64,000 nt of DNA from JACCTU01 sp963809175 (GCA_963809175.1 CAWEIK010000003.1:558001-622000); one strand, 5' to 3'. Positions 30,561 to 40,168 are shown, numbered from the stretch's first letter. Program-made: numbers and translations. Notes: a model not told the origin generated them from the letters alone.

Positions 30561-33012
30561 TCACCGCGGGCGATGCCCTGTGAAGGTCATGACCTGCTGG
30601 AACGTCGGCCTGTTCGCGAAGCGCATCGTCCGAGGCAGCAGGCCTCCGGCGAAACGCACGCGCTCCGCGGTCGCATCGGCGCGCCAGCGAGCCGGATCGG
30701 CTCCCTGAGCGGCCTGCAGCTCCGCGGCCGTGGCATCGAGAGCAGCCCAAAGCGCGGTGCGGCAGGCGGCCAGGTCGCCCGCGCCGCAGAACCGCGTCCG
30801 GAAGGAACCGGTCACGGGACGTCCCAGCAGCGTCCTGAGATCCTTGTCGACGTAGCCGTACCAGCCGCTCCCGAAGCCGTTCCCGTTGGCTCCCGGCTCG
30901 TCGTGGTCGGCGTTGACCTGGCGAAGGCGCGAAACGAGCGGGCCGAGGACCGGCGTCAACACCGCGTCTCCGATCCTCCGCCAGCCGAAGTCCATGACGG
31001 CCGCGCCCGGATGGTCGATCGAGCCGTCGAGATCGCGGTCCAGGCGGCTCGCGCCCTGGGCCCGCCAGTCGTCCACGAGTTGCGCCGCGGACTGGGCGCG
31101 AGCACTCGGCGGCGGGCCAGAGTCGAGTACTGCTCGGATCGTGGGCCAGACCTCGACCGTGCGCAGGTCTTGCGTCGCGGCGGCGTTCATCGCCGAGACG
31201 ACGGTGGCGAGCGTGTGCGTCCGTCGGGCCGCGAGCCCGTTCCGGAGCAGATCGACGCGCTGAACCGACCCGTACGACCACTGGTCGTCGGCAGCGGTGA
31301 ACCCGGGCGCCGGCTTGTTGTTCCAGTTCGCGAGCTCGCCGCTCGCCGGGTTGACCGCCTGCGGGTGCCGCGCGAACGGAAGCACGCCGCGCCACTCGAA
31401 GTCGCCGTTCCCCGACGTCGGCAGCCCAGGGTCGACGGTCTCCGGCCGGATGGGGAGCCGTCCGCTCGAGAACGTCGCGATGTCGCGGTCGTCTGCGTAG
31501 ACCCAGTTGAACGACATCTCGAGCCGCGACGCCGAGCGCAGGAACTCGTTCGCGTTGCGCGGCTTGTTGGTGTTCAGGTCCTGCCACGCGAGCCCCGAGA
31601 GGAGCTCGCGCCCGCGCGTCGCACGCTTGCGCGCGATCGCGACGCGTCGTCCGTCCACCGTCGCGTACCCGATCACGGGGCCGTGCACAGTCGTCCGGAA
31701 GAGCAGGCGACGGTCGGGCTCGCCCGCAGCGCCCTTGAGCGTGCCGGCGTCGAAGCTCCCCATCTCCCGGCACGAGCCCTGGTGGCGGTAGTGCGTGTCG
31801 TCGCCGCACAGCTCCTCCGCGTAGTCGTCGATCAGGTCCGACGTCGACGAGGTGAGGCTCCACGCGTAGTCCTTCCCACGGCCGAGCAGCACGTAGAACG
31901 AGATTCCGGGAAACGCCGCGCCTCGTGCGTCGATCCCGCCCCCGTGCAGGTCGAGCTCGAGCAGGAGTTGCGGATAGAAGTGACCGACCTGCGGCCCTGC
32001 GACGAACAACGGGTGTCCGTTCGTGGAGCGGTTGCGACCCACGAGCAGTGCGTTCGACATCAGCTTCTGCCGCGGCGCAACGAGCGACGAGACCGCGCCG
32101 TACGTGACGGGCACGAAGCTGCCGTCGTCGACGGTCGCGTTCCCCACTCCGGTGCGCGTCCCTTCCTCCCACGGAAACGCCTTCGCGATCGTCGTCGGCG
32201 TCTCGGGATCGTTTCGGTCACGCAGGTCGTCGAACACGATCTTGCCGCGCTCGTCACCGAGTTCGCGTTGCAGCGCATCGAGGAACATCGACCGTCTCGT
32301 CTCGTCGCCTCCTCCGGCGCCGAAGACCGCGCCGATCAGCGCGCCCATCGCAGCAACATCGTTGAGCGTCCACGGCTCGATCGGTAGCCGATTGGCCGCG
32401 TTGTACGCATTGATCCCCGCGACGAACGCGCGCACGTCGGCGAGCAACTGACGCCCGTCGCGCGTCGCCTGCAGGAGCGCGATCGTGCTCAGCGAGCTGT
32501 TGCTCGGCCTGCGCGCTCGGCTGGAAGCCGCGGCCGGAGAGCGCGAACGAGAACGCGTCGATCCCCGGGACGTCGAGCGCGGCGATCCTTCCTGCCGGGC
32601 GAAGCAGTTGCAGCAGGAGGCCGCGGTCCTCGGCCGTCACCCAGCCGGCGCCGAACTCGACGTCGGCACGCGTGCGGCCGTAGACGTGTGGGACTCCCCA
32701 GCGGTCGCGGACGATTCGCAGGCCCTCGCGCGGACGGACCGTCCGCTCCGGCTTGCCTTCGACGCCGAAGCGCGCGGACTTGAAGAAGCGCGTCAAGTCC
32801 CGCGGCGTCACGTTCCCGCCGAGCGGGGTCAAGCCGTCGTACAGCGCGATCTGGTCGACGCCGTGCGTGCCGACTCCGAGCTCGCCGCCCTGGCCGGGCG
32901 GGAGCACGTTGAGCGCAACCCCGGCGAAGTCGATGCGCGGCGCGGCGTCGCTCGTGGCGGCGCCGAACGCGAGCGCGCCTGCCGCAGCGGCGAGGGCGAG
33001 CGCACGCTTCAC
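30561..33012 (-). CDS. Penicillin acylase family N-terminal nucleophile hydrolase, one frameshift
   Basis: About 816 residues: signal peptide (MKRALALAAAAGALAFGAA), alpha-subunit region with LRIVRDRWGVPHVYGRTRADVEFGAGWVTAEDR, linker, and a beta subunit expected to begin at the serine of MSNALLV (about residue 318) after self-cleavage, followed by LFVAGPQVGHFYPQ. These periplasmic or secreted enzymes hydrolyse acyl-amides, including acyl-homoserine lactones and penicillins. Between LAEHD and LLQATRDGRQLLADVRAF the frame shifts, corrected by removing one base within 32478-32490. The GTG start at 33012 is only 27 bases from the divergent membrane-protein gene. Confidence 0.88.
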
Positions 33013-33039
33013 GGTTCGACCTTACTACGCTCCACACCG

Positions 33040-33696
33040 GTGGAGGCGTTGCTCGCGTTCGGTGCCGCACTGCTCGCCTTGCGGCTCGCGGGCAGCCTCG
33101 CGCGCCGTTGGCGGGCGACCGGGGCGCCGCAGCTCGCCGCGTGGTCCGCGTCGCTGCTCGCGTACGCGCTCGCCTCGGCAGCGCTTGCGTGGGGCGCCGC
33201 GGCGGGCTGGAACGACGCGTCGTTTCGCGTCTACTACACGTTCGGCGGTCTGCTGACGGCGCCGCTGCTCGGGATCGGCTCGCTGCTGCTCGTCGGCCGA
33301 CGCTGGGCGGCTCCGGTCGGCCTGTTGTACACCGGGCTCGCGATCGGGATCGGCTTCGCGTCGCCGCTCACGTCACCCGTTTCCGGTACGACGATCCCGG
33401 AGGCACAAGAACACCTCGACCTCTTTCCGGAACGCGTACTCGCGATCGCAGCGAACACGCTCGGCACCGTCGCGGTCGTCGGGATCGCGTTGCTGACGAT
33501 TCGCAGACGTCCAGTTGGCAACGCGCTCGTCATCGCCGGCGTCACTGCGGCTGCGGCAGGAAGTGCGGTTGCGGGACTCGGAGTCGCACAAACCGCGGTG
33601 TTCATCGTGTTGGGCGTCGTTCTCCTCTATTTAGGTTTCACTGTGCAAGGTAAGAACTTTGTGAGTTTTCGCCTGAGTCGAAAACACCCCGGCTAA
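33040..33696 (+). CDS. Multi-pass membrane protein, unknown function
   Basis: 218 residues beginning MEALLAFGAALLALRLAGSLARRW (GTG start). About seven hydrophobic helices with short loops, a single longer outside loop (PVSGTTIPEAQEHLDLFPERV), and a final helix ending YLGFTVQGKNF. No family is recognised with certainty. The start lies 27 bases from the divergent acylase gene. Confidence 0.65.
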   Translation: MEALLAFGAALLALRLAGSLARRWRATGAPQLAAWSASLLAYALASAALAWGAAAGWNDASFRVYYTFGGLLTAPLLGIGSLLLVGRRWAAPVGLLYTGLAIGIGFASPLTSPVSGTTIPEAQEHLDLFPERVLAIAANTLGTVAVVGIALLTIRRRPVGNALVIAGVTAAAAGSAVAGLGVAQTAVFIVLGVVLLYLGFTVQGKNFVSFRLSRKHPG

Positions 33697-33740
33697 CCTC
33701 GGCTGCGTCCGGCGGAGCTGTGGCCAGCTCTGTTCGCCGG
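33665..33740 (+). promoter_or_regulatory. Two hairpins before the RPF-like gene
   Basis: GTTTTCG/CGAAAAC (33665-33671 and 33679-33685) forms a 7-bp stem at the end of the membrane-protein gene. CCGGCG/CGCCGG (33709-33714 and 33735-33740) encloses an inner GAGCT/AGCTC stem. A strong AGGGGGA ribosome binding site follows at about 33748. These may form a structured leader. Confidence 0.4.
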
Positions 33741-33763
33741 CATGCGAAGGGGGACACATCTCG

Positions 33764-34352
33764 TTGCGAAAACATCTGGCGACAGCCTGTGTGCTGTCGG
33801 TGGCCTTGATTGCGGGCGTGTACGCGCCGGCTTCGATCGCGGACGACGCGCCGACGCCGCCACCCGTTACGACGACCGAGCCGGAAACGGACATCGGAAA
33901 CTTTCTGCTGGCGCAGATCGTCAAGTACCGCCGTGAGACGTGGCGTTGGGAGAACCTGATGCGCGTGACGGCGCACGCGCGCTTCCCACGTCGCAGAGCG
34001 CTCCAACGATCGGGAGCAGCGCGTGCTGATCCTGAACGCGTGGAGAGGCGAAGGCGGAGAAGCGCAGGCGCCAGGCCGCGAACCCGCCCCGCCGCCAGCA
34101 GTGGCTGTGCATCCACCGCTACGAGCGTCACCCGCACCAGGGCTGGGCCACGGCGACTGGGAATGGCTATTACGGAGGCTGCAGATGGATCTCAGCTTCC
34201 AGCGCACGTACGGGCCGGAACTGCTGCGAACGAAGGGCACGGCAAACAAGTGGACCGCGCTCGAGCAGATGTGGGTCGCCGAGCGTGCGTATCGAAGCGG
34301 TCGCGGCTTCTATCCGTGGCCGAACACCGCGCGCTACTGCGGCCTGATCTAA
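33764..34352 (+). pseudogene. RPF/transglycosylase-like secreted protein, frame broken three times
   Basis: A TTG start after AGGGGGACACATC leads into a signal peptide (HLATACVLSVALIAGVYAPASIA). Reading across three frames gives RETWRWENLMRVT, then RASHVAERSNDREQRVLILNAW, then AEKRRRQAANPPRRQQWLCIHRYE, GWATATGNGYYGG, and finally LQMDLSFQRTYGPELL to the end ARYCGLI. WLCIHRYE, GNGYYGGLQ and W-T-A-L-E-Q are marks of the transglycosylase-like (resuscitation-promoting) domain of actinobacterial cell-wall lytic proteins. Shifts lie near 33980 (+1), 34045 (+1) and 34178 (-1). The conserved residues are intact, so sequence error is as likely as decay. Confidence 0.75.
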
Positions 34353-35208
34353 CTACCTGAACGCGGGAACCGGGTCGATCGCCGCGCCGCGCACGCGAAG
34401 CTCGAAGTGCAGGTGCGGTCCCGTCGCGGAGCCGGTCGCTCCGACGCGCGCGATCGGTTGCCCGACAACGACGTGCGCGCCGGACTTGACGAGGATCGCT
34501 GACAGGTGCGCGTACACGGTGCTCACGCCGAGCTTGTGCTTGAGCGCGACCGTGTTCCCGTAGCCGTCCAACCAGCGGGTGACGGTGACGATGCCCGCGC
34601 GCGCGGCGAGCACCGGTGTCCCCGACGGCGCAGGAAAGTCGATGCCCGTGTGCATGCGTGAGCCGCGCGGCCCGAAGACGTCGGTGTACGGAACGTACGA
34701 GCGGCGGCGACAACCTGACGGGCGACGTCGCAGGCGGCCGCGCGAGCGCGCGCGTCGTCGCCGGTCCGGCGACGCCGTCCGGCTCGAGGCCGGCCCACTC
34801 CTGGAAGCGGCGGACGGCCGCGTCGGTGTGCTGGCCGAAGTCGCCGTCGAAGGTGCCCGACGGGAAGCCACGCACGGCGAGGCGGAACTGCAGCGACGCG
34901 ACGTCCCAGCCCTGCATGCCGGTCTCGAGTGTCCTGGTGCCGAGGCCGGGTCGCCCGAGCTTCCCGAGCGCTTTCCGCGTCTGCGGACCGACGACGCCGT
35001 CGACGGTGATCTTCGCGCGCACCTGGATCGCTCGGACGGCGTTCTCGGTTCGAGGCCCGCTCAGCCCGTCGACCGTGCCCTTGTAGACACCGTTTGCGCG
35101 CAGCGCGACCTGCAGCGCGGCGATGCGCGCATCAGCCGCCGCTCCGGCCGCGGGGGCCGCGAGAGCGAGTGCGAGGAGCGGCGGAGCGATGAACGCTCCT
35201 AGACGCAT
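34353..35208 (-). CDS. Secreted M23 (LytM) peptidase with two peptidoglycan-binding domains, one frameshift
   Basis: About 284 residues. Signal peptide (FIAPPLLALALAAPAAGAAADA), two PG_binding_1 modules (ALQVALRANGVYKGTVDGLSG and LQFRLAVRGFPSGTFDGDFGQHTDAAVRRFQ), then an M23 domain with zinc ligands in RMHTGIDFPAPSG and in the HLHFELR motif near the end. It cleaves peptidoglycan cross-bridges or activates other hydrolases. The frame shifts by one extra base near 34700-34710, in a CCGCCGC run just before YVPYTDVFGPRG. It converges on the RPF-like gene with no gap. Confidence 0.88.
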
Positions 35209-35244
35209 GAGGCCGAGGAAGGTTCGCCTCGCCCGGCGGTTCTC

Positions 35245-35703
35245 CTACCTCGTGAGCAGCACGGCCACGACCGGGATCGCGAGCGTCGTGGCGAGGCTGG
35301 CCCGCCCGATCAGGACGAGCGGGCGGCGGGCGGACTGCTCTCGTCCTTCGCGGATCTGACGCGCGAGGACGCCGCCGAGCCGGCTGTGGGCGACCGAGAG
35401 CATGATCAGGAGCGCAACTAGACCGACCTTCAGGAGCAGCAGCCGTCCAAAACGAGTGTCGAAGAGCACCTCGCTGTCGAACGCGTTCCAGTGCTCGGCG
35501 ATCGGGATCCCCGTCGCGATCGCGAGCGCGAGCGCGCCCCACCCGATCGGCCGCCACCGGCGGCCGAAGTCGCGCAGCAGCTCGCCGCGAAGGGGACCCG
35601 TCTGCCGCTGCGCGACGGGCACGGCTACGAACGTGAGAGCGACGACGCCGCCCACCCAGACGGCCGCGGAGACGACGTGGACCACGACGAGCAGGTCGTA
35701 CAC
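35245..35703 (-). CDS. CopD/DUF2269-like integral membrane protein
   Basis: 152 residues, four hydrophobic helices: YDLLVVVHVVSAAVWVGGVVALTF at the N-terminus with a conserved His (HVVSAAVWVGG pattern of CopD and related proteins), GWGALALAIATGIPIAEHW, LLLLKVGLVALLIMLSVAHSR with a second His, and a final helix. Such proteins may bind haem or copper. GTG at 35703 is preferred; a -10-like TACGAT ends seven bases before it. Confidence 0.7.
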   Translation of the reverse strand: MYDLLVVVHVVSAAVWVGGVVALTFVAVPVAQRQTGPLRGELLRDFGRRWRPIGWGALALAIATGIPIAEHWNAFDSEVLFDTRFGRLLLLKVGLVALLIMLSVAHSRLGGVLARQIREGREQSARRPLVLIGRASLATTLAIPVVAVLLTR

Positions 35704-35710
35704 GGGCGGG

Positions 35711-35720
35711 ATCGTAGATA
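35711..35720. promoter_or_regulatory. Overlapping divergent -10 elements
   Basis: ATCGTAGATA contains TACGAT on the minus strand (7 bases before the CopD-like GTG) and TAGATA on the plus strand (11 bases before a GTG at 35732). Confidence 0.4.
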
Positions 35721-35731
35721 GGCTCCGTTTC

Positions 35732-35853
35732 GTGGGACGCGGATCACGGCCGAGACGGCGCTGGGCGAACGACCGCCGGCGCAAGAAGAAGGAGCGCGAG
35801 AAGCGGCAGCTCGCCGCGGCCGCGCCGCCCGCGTCCGGCCGCAGCCGCGCTAG
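35732..35853 (+). CDS. Putative small basic protein, possible frame error
   Basis: GTG at 35732 opens a strongly basic peptide (GRGSRPRRRWANDRRRKKKEREKRQ) of about 40 residues rich in Arg, Lys and later Ala. The nearest stop, TAG at 35851, is one base out of frame, so the reading continues antisense to gatB unless a base is wrong. A -10-like element precedes it and it fills an otherwise empty gap. It could be a small nucleic-acid-binding protein or nothing. Confidence 0.3.
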
Positions 35854-37256
35854 GCGTTCAGCTTCTCGCGCAGCAGGTCGTTCACGGCACGCGGGTCGGC
35901 CTTGCCGCCCGTCTCCTTCATCACCTGACCGACGAAGAAGCCGAGCAGGCCTTCTTTGCCGCCGCGGAACGCCGCGACCTGGCCGGGGTTCGCCGCCAGG
36001 ATCGTGTCGATCAGCGGGCCGAGCTCGCCCACGTCGGTCACCGCGAGCTCGGCGAGGTACGGCTCCGCCCGGAACCCCTCGTCGCCGCTGCGCGCGATCG
36101 CCTCGGCGAAGACCGCACGCGGGAGGTTGGCGCGTGCCTCGACAAGCTTGGCCAGCTCGTCGCCGTCGACCTCGTCGGGATCGATCCCGGCGCCTGCCAG
36201 CTCGTTCATCACGACGTTTGCGACGGCACGCCGATCGCCGGGGGTGCGTTCGTAGAGGCCGTCACGGCCACTCGTCACGAGCCCCTCGGCGAGGTCGAAG
36301 TCGAGCTCGGCCTCGAGTCGACGAAGTCTCGTGCCCGGTAGCTCTGGAACCGCAGCGCGCGCGCGTTCGACCAGCTCGTCACCAGGCTCGACCGGCACGA
36401 GGTCCGGTTCCGGGAAGTAGCGGTAGTCCTCGGCCTCCTCCTTCGAGCGCCGCGGCGTCAGCGTGCCGGTCGCGGCGTCGAAGTCGAACGTCTGCTGCAC
36501 CACCTCGCCGCCCGACTCCCAGACGCCGATCTGGCGCTCGATCTCCGCCTGCATCCCGCGAGCGATGAAGTTGAACGAGTTCATGTTCTTCAGCTCAGTG
36601 CGCGTGCGGTAGCCCGTCTCGCCGCGCTTGCGAACGGAGACGTTCGCGTCGGCGCGCAGCGTGCCCTTCTCCATCTCCGCGTCGGAGATGCCGAGCTCGA
36701 CGATCGTCTGCCGGAGCAACTGCAGGAACCGCTTCGCGTCGTCGGCCGAGCGGAGGTCGGGCTCGGTGACGATCTCGAGCAGCGGCGTGCCGCCGCGGTT
36801 GAAGTCGACGTTCGTGTGCGCCGAGCCGCCGATGCGCCCGCCGGCGCCGCCGACGTGCACGTTCTTCGCGGCGTCCTCCTCGAGGTGCGCGCGCGTGATC
36901 CCGACCTCGTGGTCGCCGTCGGGCTTCGGCACGACGAAGACGCCGCGGCCGCAGAGCGGGACGTCGTACTGGGAGATCTGGTACCCCTTCGGGTTGTCCG
37001 GGTAGAAGTAGTTCTTGCGGTGGAAGAGCGCGTGCGTCGCGATCTCGCACCCGAGCGCGAGCCCGAGCTTCACCGTGTGCTCGATCGCGAGCAGATTCGG
37101 CACCGGCAGCGCTCCGGGGTGCGCGAGGCAGACCGGGCACGTGTGCGAGTTCGGCGGGTCCGAGTACACGACCTCGCAGGCGCAGAACATCTTCGTCCGC
37201 GTCTTCAGGTGCACGTGGATCTCCAGCCCGATCACGGGCTCCCACTCGGTGGTCAT
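35850..37256 (-). CDS. gatB: Asp-tRNA(Asn)/Glu-tRNA(Gln) amidotransferase subunit B
   Basis: 468 residues, normal length. WEPVIGLEIHVHLKTRTKMFCAC at the start, CPVCLAHPGALPV with the zinc cysteines, YFYPDNPKGYQISQYD, and C-terminal helical and YqeY-like tail domains (VNDLLREKL). It phosphorylates and transamidates the mischarged tRNA using ammonia channelled from GatA. ATG at 37254-37256 overlaps the gatA stop. Its presence implies indirect formation of Gln-tRNA and/or Asn-tRNA. Confidence 0.97.
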   Translation of the reverse strand: MTTEWEPVIGLEIHVHLKTRTKMFCACEVVYSDPPNSHTCPVCLAHPGALPVPNLLAIEHTVKLGLALGCEIATHALFHRKNYFYPDNPKGYQISQYDVPLCGRGVFVVPKPDGDHEVGITRAHLEEDAAKNVHVGGAGGRIGGSAHTNVDFNRGGTPLLEIVTEPDLRSADDAKRFLQLLRQTIVELGISDAEMEKGTLRADANVSVRKRGETGYRTRTELKNMNSFNFIARGMQAEIERQIGVWESGGEVVQQTFDFDAATGTLTPRRSKEEAEDYRYFPEPDLVPVEPGDELVERARAAVPELPGTRLRRLEAELDFDLAEGLVTSGRDGLYERTPGDRRAVANVVMNELAGAGIDPDEVDGDELAKLVEARANLPRAVFAEAIARSGDEGFRAEPYLAELAVTDVGELGPLIDTILAANPGQVAAFRGGKEGLLGFFVGQVMKETGGKADPRAVNDLLREKLNA

Positions 37257-38656
37257 CGCAGGCGCTCCGGCACGTAGTCGAACGCGATCGCCTTCTCGAA
37301 GGCGTGGCCGACGGCGAACAACGTGTTCTCGGCGAACTGCGGCCCGATCACCTGCAGCCCGACCGGCAAGCCCTCCGACAGCCCGCACGGCACGTTCAGC
37401 CCGGGCAGCCCGGCCATGCACGACGGGATCGTCAGCAGGTCGTTCGCGTACATCGCCAGCGGGTCCTGCGTCTTCGCGCCGAGCTCGAAGGCGACCGTCG
37501 GCGACGTCGGCGAGACGAGGACGTCGAACCGCTCGAACGCGTCGGCGTGCTCGCGGCGGATCACCGTGCGCACCTTCTGCGCCTGGCCGTAGTACGCGTC
37601 GTAGTAGCCCGCCGACAACGCGTACGTGCCGAGCATGATCCGCCGCTTCGGCTCGTCGCCGAAGCCCTCGTCGCGCGTGCGCATGACCATCTCGTGGTAG
37701 CCGGCGTCCGGCACGCGAAGCCCGTAGCGGACGCCGTCGTAGCGCGACAGGTTCGACGACGCCTCCGCCGGGGCGACGAGGTAGTAGCAGGGCAGGCCGT
37801 ACTCGACGGAGAGCGGCAGCTCGCACTCCCCCACCTCGGCGCCGAGCTCGCGCGCGAGCTCGAGCGTGCGCTCGAACGCGTCGCGCACACCCGGCTCGAT
37901 CCCTTCGGCCTCGACCATCTGCTTCGGGACGCCGATGCGAACGCCCTTCAGGTCCTCGCGCTCGGGCAGCACGACCTCGGGAACGTCGGCGGTCGTCGAG
38001 TCGTTCGGGTCGCGGCCGGCGATGATCCGGTAGAGGAGCGCGCAGTCGCGCACCGTCTTCGTCGTCGGCCCGACCTGGTCGAGCGACGACGCGAACGCGA
38101 CGATCCCGTAGCGCGACACGGTGCCGTACGTCGGACGCAGCCCGACGATCCCGCAGAGCGCCGCCGGCTGCTTGATCGACCCGCCCGTGTCCGAGCCGAG
38201 CGCCCACGGCGCGAGGCCGCCCGCGACCGCCGCCGCGGAGCCGCCGCCGGAGCCTCCGGGCACGCGCGTCGGGTCCCACGGGTTGCGTGACGGACCGAAC
38301 GCCGAGTTCTCCGTCGAGGAGCCCATCGCGAACTCGTCGGTGTTCGTCTTGCCGAGCGTGGCGAGCCCCGCGTCCTTGCACCGCTGCGCAACGGTCGAGT
38401 CGTAGACCGGCACGAACCCCTTCAGGATCTTCGAGCCCGCGGTGGTCTCGATCCCCTTCGTGCCGATCACGTCCTTCAGCGCGATCGGGACGCCCTCGCC
38501 GTTGGGCTCGTCGACGAGCGTGAGGTAGCAGTGCAGCTCCTCGTCGCGCGCGTCGATCGCCGCGCGGTACGCGTCCCAGAGCTCGCGCCCGGAGACCTCC
38601 TTGCGCTCGAGCAGGCCCATCGCCTCCTCGGCCGTGAGGCGCAGCGTGTCGATCAT
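37253..38656 (-). CDS. gatA: Asp-tRNA(Asn)/Glu-tRNA(Gln) amidotransferase subunit A
   Basis: 467 residues of amidase-signature enzyme. It contains the catalytic Lys in ALKDVIGTKG, the first Ser of the Ser-cisSer-Lys triad in PGGSGGGSAAAVA, and the nucleophile region SDTGGSIKQPAALCG (about residues 155-169). It releases ammonia from glutamine for GatB. It overlaps gatC by 4 bases and gatB by 4 bases, so the three subunits are translationally coupled. Confidence 0.97.
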   Translation of the reverse strand: MIDTLRLTAEEAMGLLERKEVSGRELWDAYRAAIDARDEELHCYLTLVDEPNGEGVPIALKDVIGTKGIETTAGSKILKGFVPVYDSTVAQRCKDAGLATLGKTNTDEFAMGSSTENSAFGPSRNPWDPTRVPGGSGGGSAAAVAGGLAPWALGSDTGGSIKQPAALCGIVGLRPTYGTVSRYGIVAFASSLDQVGPTTKTVRDCALLYRIIAGRDPNDSTTADVPEVVLPEREDLKGVRIGVPKQMVEAEGIEPGVRDAFERTLELARELGAEVGECELPLSVEYGLPCYYLVAPAEASSNLSRYDGVRYGLRVPDAGYHEMVMRTRDEGFGDEPKRRIMLGTYALSAGYYDAYYGQAQKVRTVIRREHADAFERFDVLVSPTSPTVAFELGAKTQDPLAMYANDLLTIPSCMAGLPGLNVPCGLSEGLPVGLQVIGPQFAENTLFAVGHAFEKAIAFDYVPERLR

Positions 38657-38952
38657 GCCTCGCGCACCTCGCCCGTCGGCGGGACGCGGAAGAAGTCGCC
38701 GTCGCGCTCGGGCGCGTTCGCGAAGACGTCCTCGAGCGGCAGCGACGGCCCCGGCTCGTCGTCGCGCCAGACGTTCACGAGCTCGAGCGGGTGCGAGGTC
38801 GGCGGCACGTCGGCGAGATCGAGCTCCGAGACCTTCGAGACGGCGTCGAGGATCGCGGACAGCTGCTCCCGGAACCGGTCGACCTCCTCGTCGGTCAGGT
38901 CGAGGTGCGCGAGCTTCGCGACGTGCAGCACCTGTTCTCTCGTGATCGCCAT
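38653..38952 (-). CDS. gatC: Asp-tRNA(Asn)/Glu-tRNA(Gln) amidotransferase subunit C
   Basis: 99 residues: ITREQVLHVAKLAHLDLTDEEVDRFREQLSAIL followed by VPPTSHPLELVNVWRDDEP, the standard GatC pattern that wraps between GatA and GatB. First gene of the gatCAB operon; a terminator for the cold-shock gene lies 23 bases upstream. Confidence 0.95.
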   Translation of the reverse strand: MAITREQVLHVAKLAHLDLTDEEVDRFREQLSAILDAVSKVSELDLADVPPTSHPLELVNVWRDDEPGPSLPLEDVFANAPERDGDFFRVPPTGEVREA

Positions 38953-38967
38953 CGGGAAAATCCTTCC

Positions 38968-39000
38968 AGAAAGACCGACGGCCCCTTCCGGGGCCGACGG
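38968..39000 (-). terminator. Intrinsic terminator of the cold-shock gene
   Basis: On the minus strand CCGTCGGCCCC and GGGGCCGTCGG pair around GGAA (one A/A-type mismatch in the stem) and are followed by TCTTTCT (38968-38974). It separates the cold-shock gene from gatCAB. Confidence 0.85.
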
Positions 39001-39024
39001 CGACTTGACGTGGTTCCGGAAAAG

Positions 39025-39231
39025 CTACGAAGCGGCTGCGGTGACGTTCGCGGCCTGAGCGCCCTTCGGGCCCTGCACGACCTCGAACTCCACCTTCTGT
39101 CCCTCGGTGAGGGACTTGTAGCCGTCCATCGTGATCGCGGAGAAGTGGACGAAGACGTCCTCGCCACCCTCACGCTCGATGAAGCCGTAACCCTTTTCGT
39201 TCGAGAACCACTTGACGGTGCCCTGAGCCAA
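39025..39231 (-). CDS. Cold-shock domain protein (CspA family)
   Basis: 68 residues. GTVKWFSNEKGYGFIEREGGEDVFVHFSAI contains both RNA-binding motifs RNP1 (KGYGFI) and RNP2 (VFVHF). It is a single-strand nucleic-acid chaperone. It starts 80 bases downstream of folD. The gap 39232-39310 is its likely 5' UTR and promoter and contains ACTTCCTCC, which reads GGAGGAAGT on the minus strand, a strong ribosome binding site. Confidence 0.96.
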   Translation of the reverse strand: MAQGTVKWFSNEKGYGFIEREGGEDVFVHFSAITMDGYKSLTEGQKVEFEVVQGPKGAQAANVTAAAS

Positions 39232-39310
39232 CTACTTCCTCCTTACAGACAAGCGACGGCCCGGGCACCGAGCCGCCGACCCTTACTAAGCCGCCGAACG
39301 ATAGCACTGC

Positions 39311-40158
39311 TCAGGGATACGGCAAGAGGCCACGGCGGTACCTGGCGGCCTTCACGGTGCTCGCCAGGAGCATGGCCCGGGTCATCGGCCCGACCCCTCC
39401 GGGCACGGGCGTGAGGAACGCCGCGACCTCCGCGACGCCGGGGTCGACGTCGCCGACGAGACCCGCGTCGGTGCGCGTGATCCCGACGTCGATCACGGTC
39501 GAGCCGGCCTTCACCATGTCGGCGGTGATCAGGCCGGGAACGCCGACCGCGGCGACGAGGATGTCCGCGTCGAGCGTGTGCCGTGCGAGGTCGTCCGTGC
39601 GCGAGTGGCACACCGTGACGGTCGCGTTCGCCTGCAAGAGGAGCAGCGCCATCGGCTTCCCCACGATCGGGCTGCGCCCGACGACGACGGCGCGCGCGCC
39701 CGCAGTGGGCACGCGGTACTCGGCCAGCAGGCGCATCACCCCGAGCGGCGTCGCGCCGACGTGGCCGTCTCGGCCGAGGTACAGGAGGCCGGCGTTCCTC
39801 GGCGTCAAGCCGTCGACGTCCTTCACCGGCACCACGGAGGACAGGATCTTGAACTCGTCCAGGTGCTCGGGAACGGGCGTCTGGACGAGCAGGCCGTCGA
39901 CCTCTTCGTCGGCATTGAGCGCCTCGACGAGCGCCAGCACGTCGGCCTCGGACGTGTCCGCCGGCAGCCGCTGGTCGATCGGCCGCATGCCCACCTCGGT
40001 CGCGTCCTTGTGCTTGAGGGTCACGTAGACGTCCGAGGCCGGGTCGTCGCCGACCAGGACGTCGCGAGCCCGAGCGGGCCGAGCTCCTCGACCTCCTTCG
40101 CGACCTCGGCCTTGATCTTCCCGGCGAGCGCCTTGCCGTCCATGAGCGTGGCTGCCAC
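39311..40158 (-). CDS. folD: Methylenetetrahydrofolate dehydrogenase/cyclohydrolase, one frameshift
   Basis: Bifunctional one-carbon enzyme of about 282 residues. AATLMDGKALAGKIKAEVA opens it, then GLAT and, after adding one base near 40061, VLVGDDPASDVYV, LKHKDATEVGM, VDGLLVQTPVPEHL, DVDGLTPRNAGLL, the NADP loop VVVGRSPIVGKPMALLLL, and PVPGGVGPMTRAMLL. The missing base is consistent with a lost G in ACGGTC. GTG at 40158 is the start. folD is usually essential, which argues for a sequence error. Confidence 0.93.
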
Positions 40159-40168
40159 GGCGCCTGAG

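Noticed and set aside
33600..33764. Possible c-di-AMP (ydaO-type) riboswitch before the RPF-like gene
   Set aside because: GGCTAACC before the gene faintly recalls the 3' part of that riboswitch, and rpf genes often carry it, but the conserved 5' half is not visible and most of the region is coding for the upstream membrane protein.
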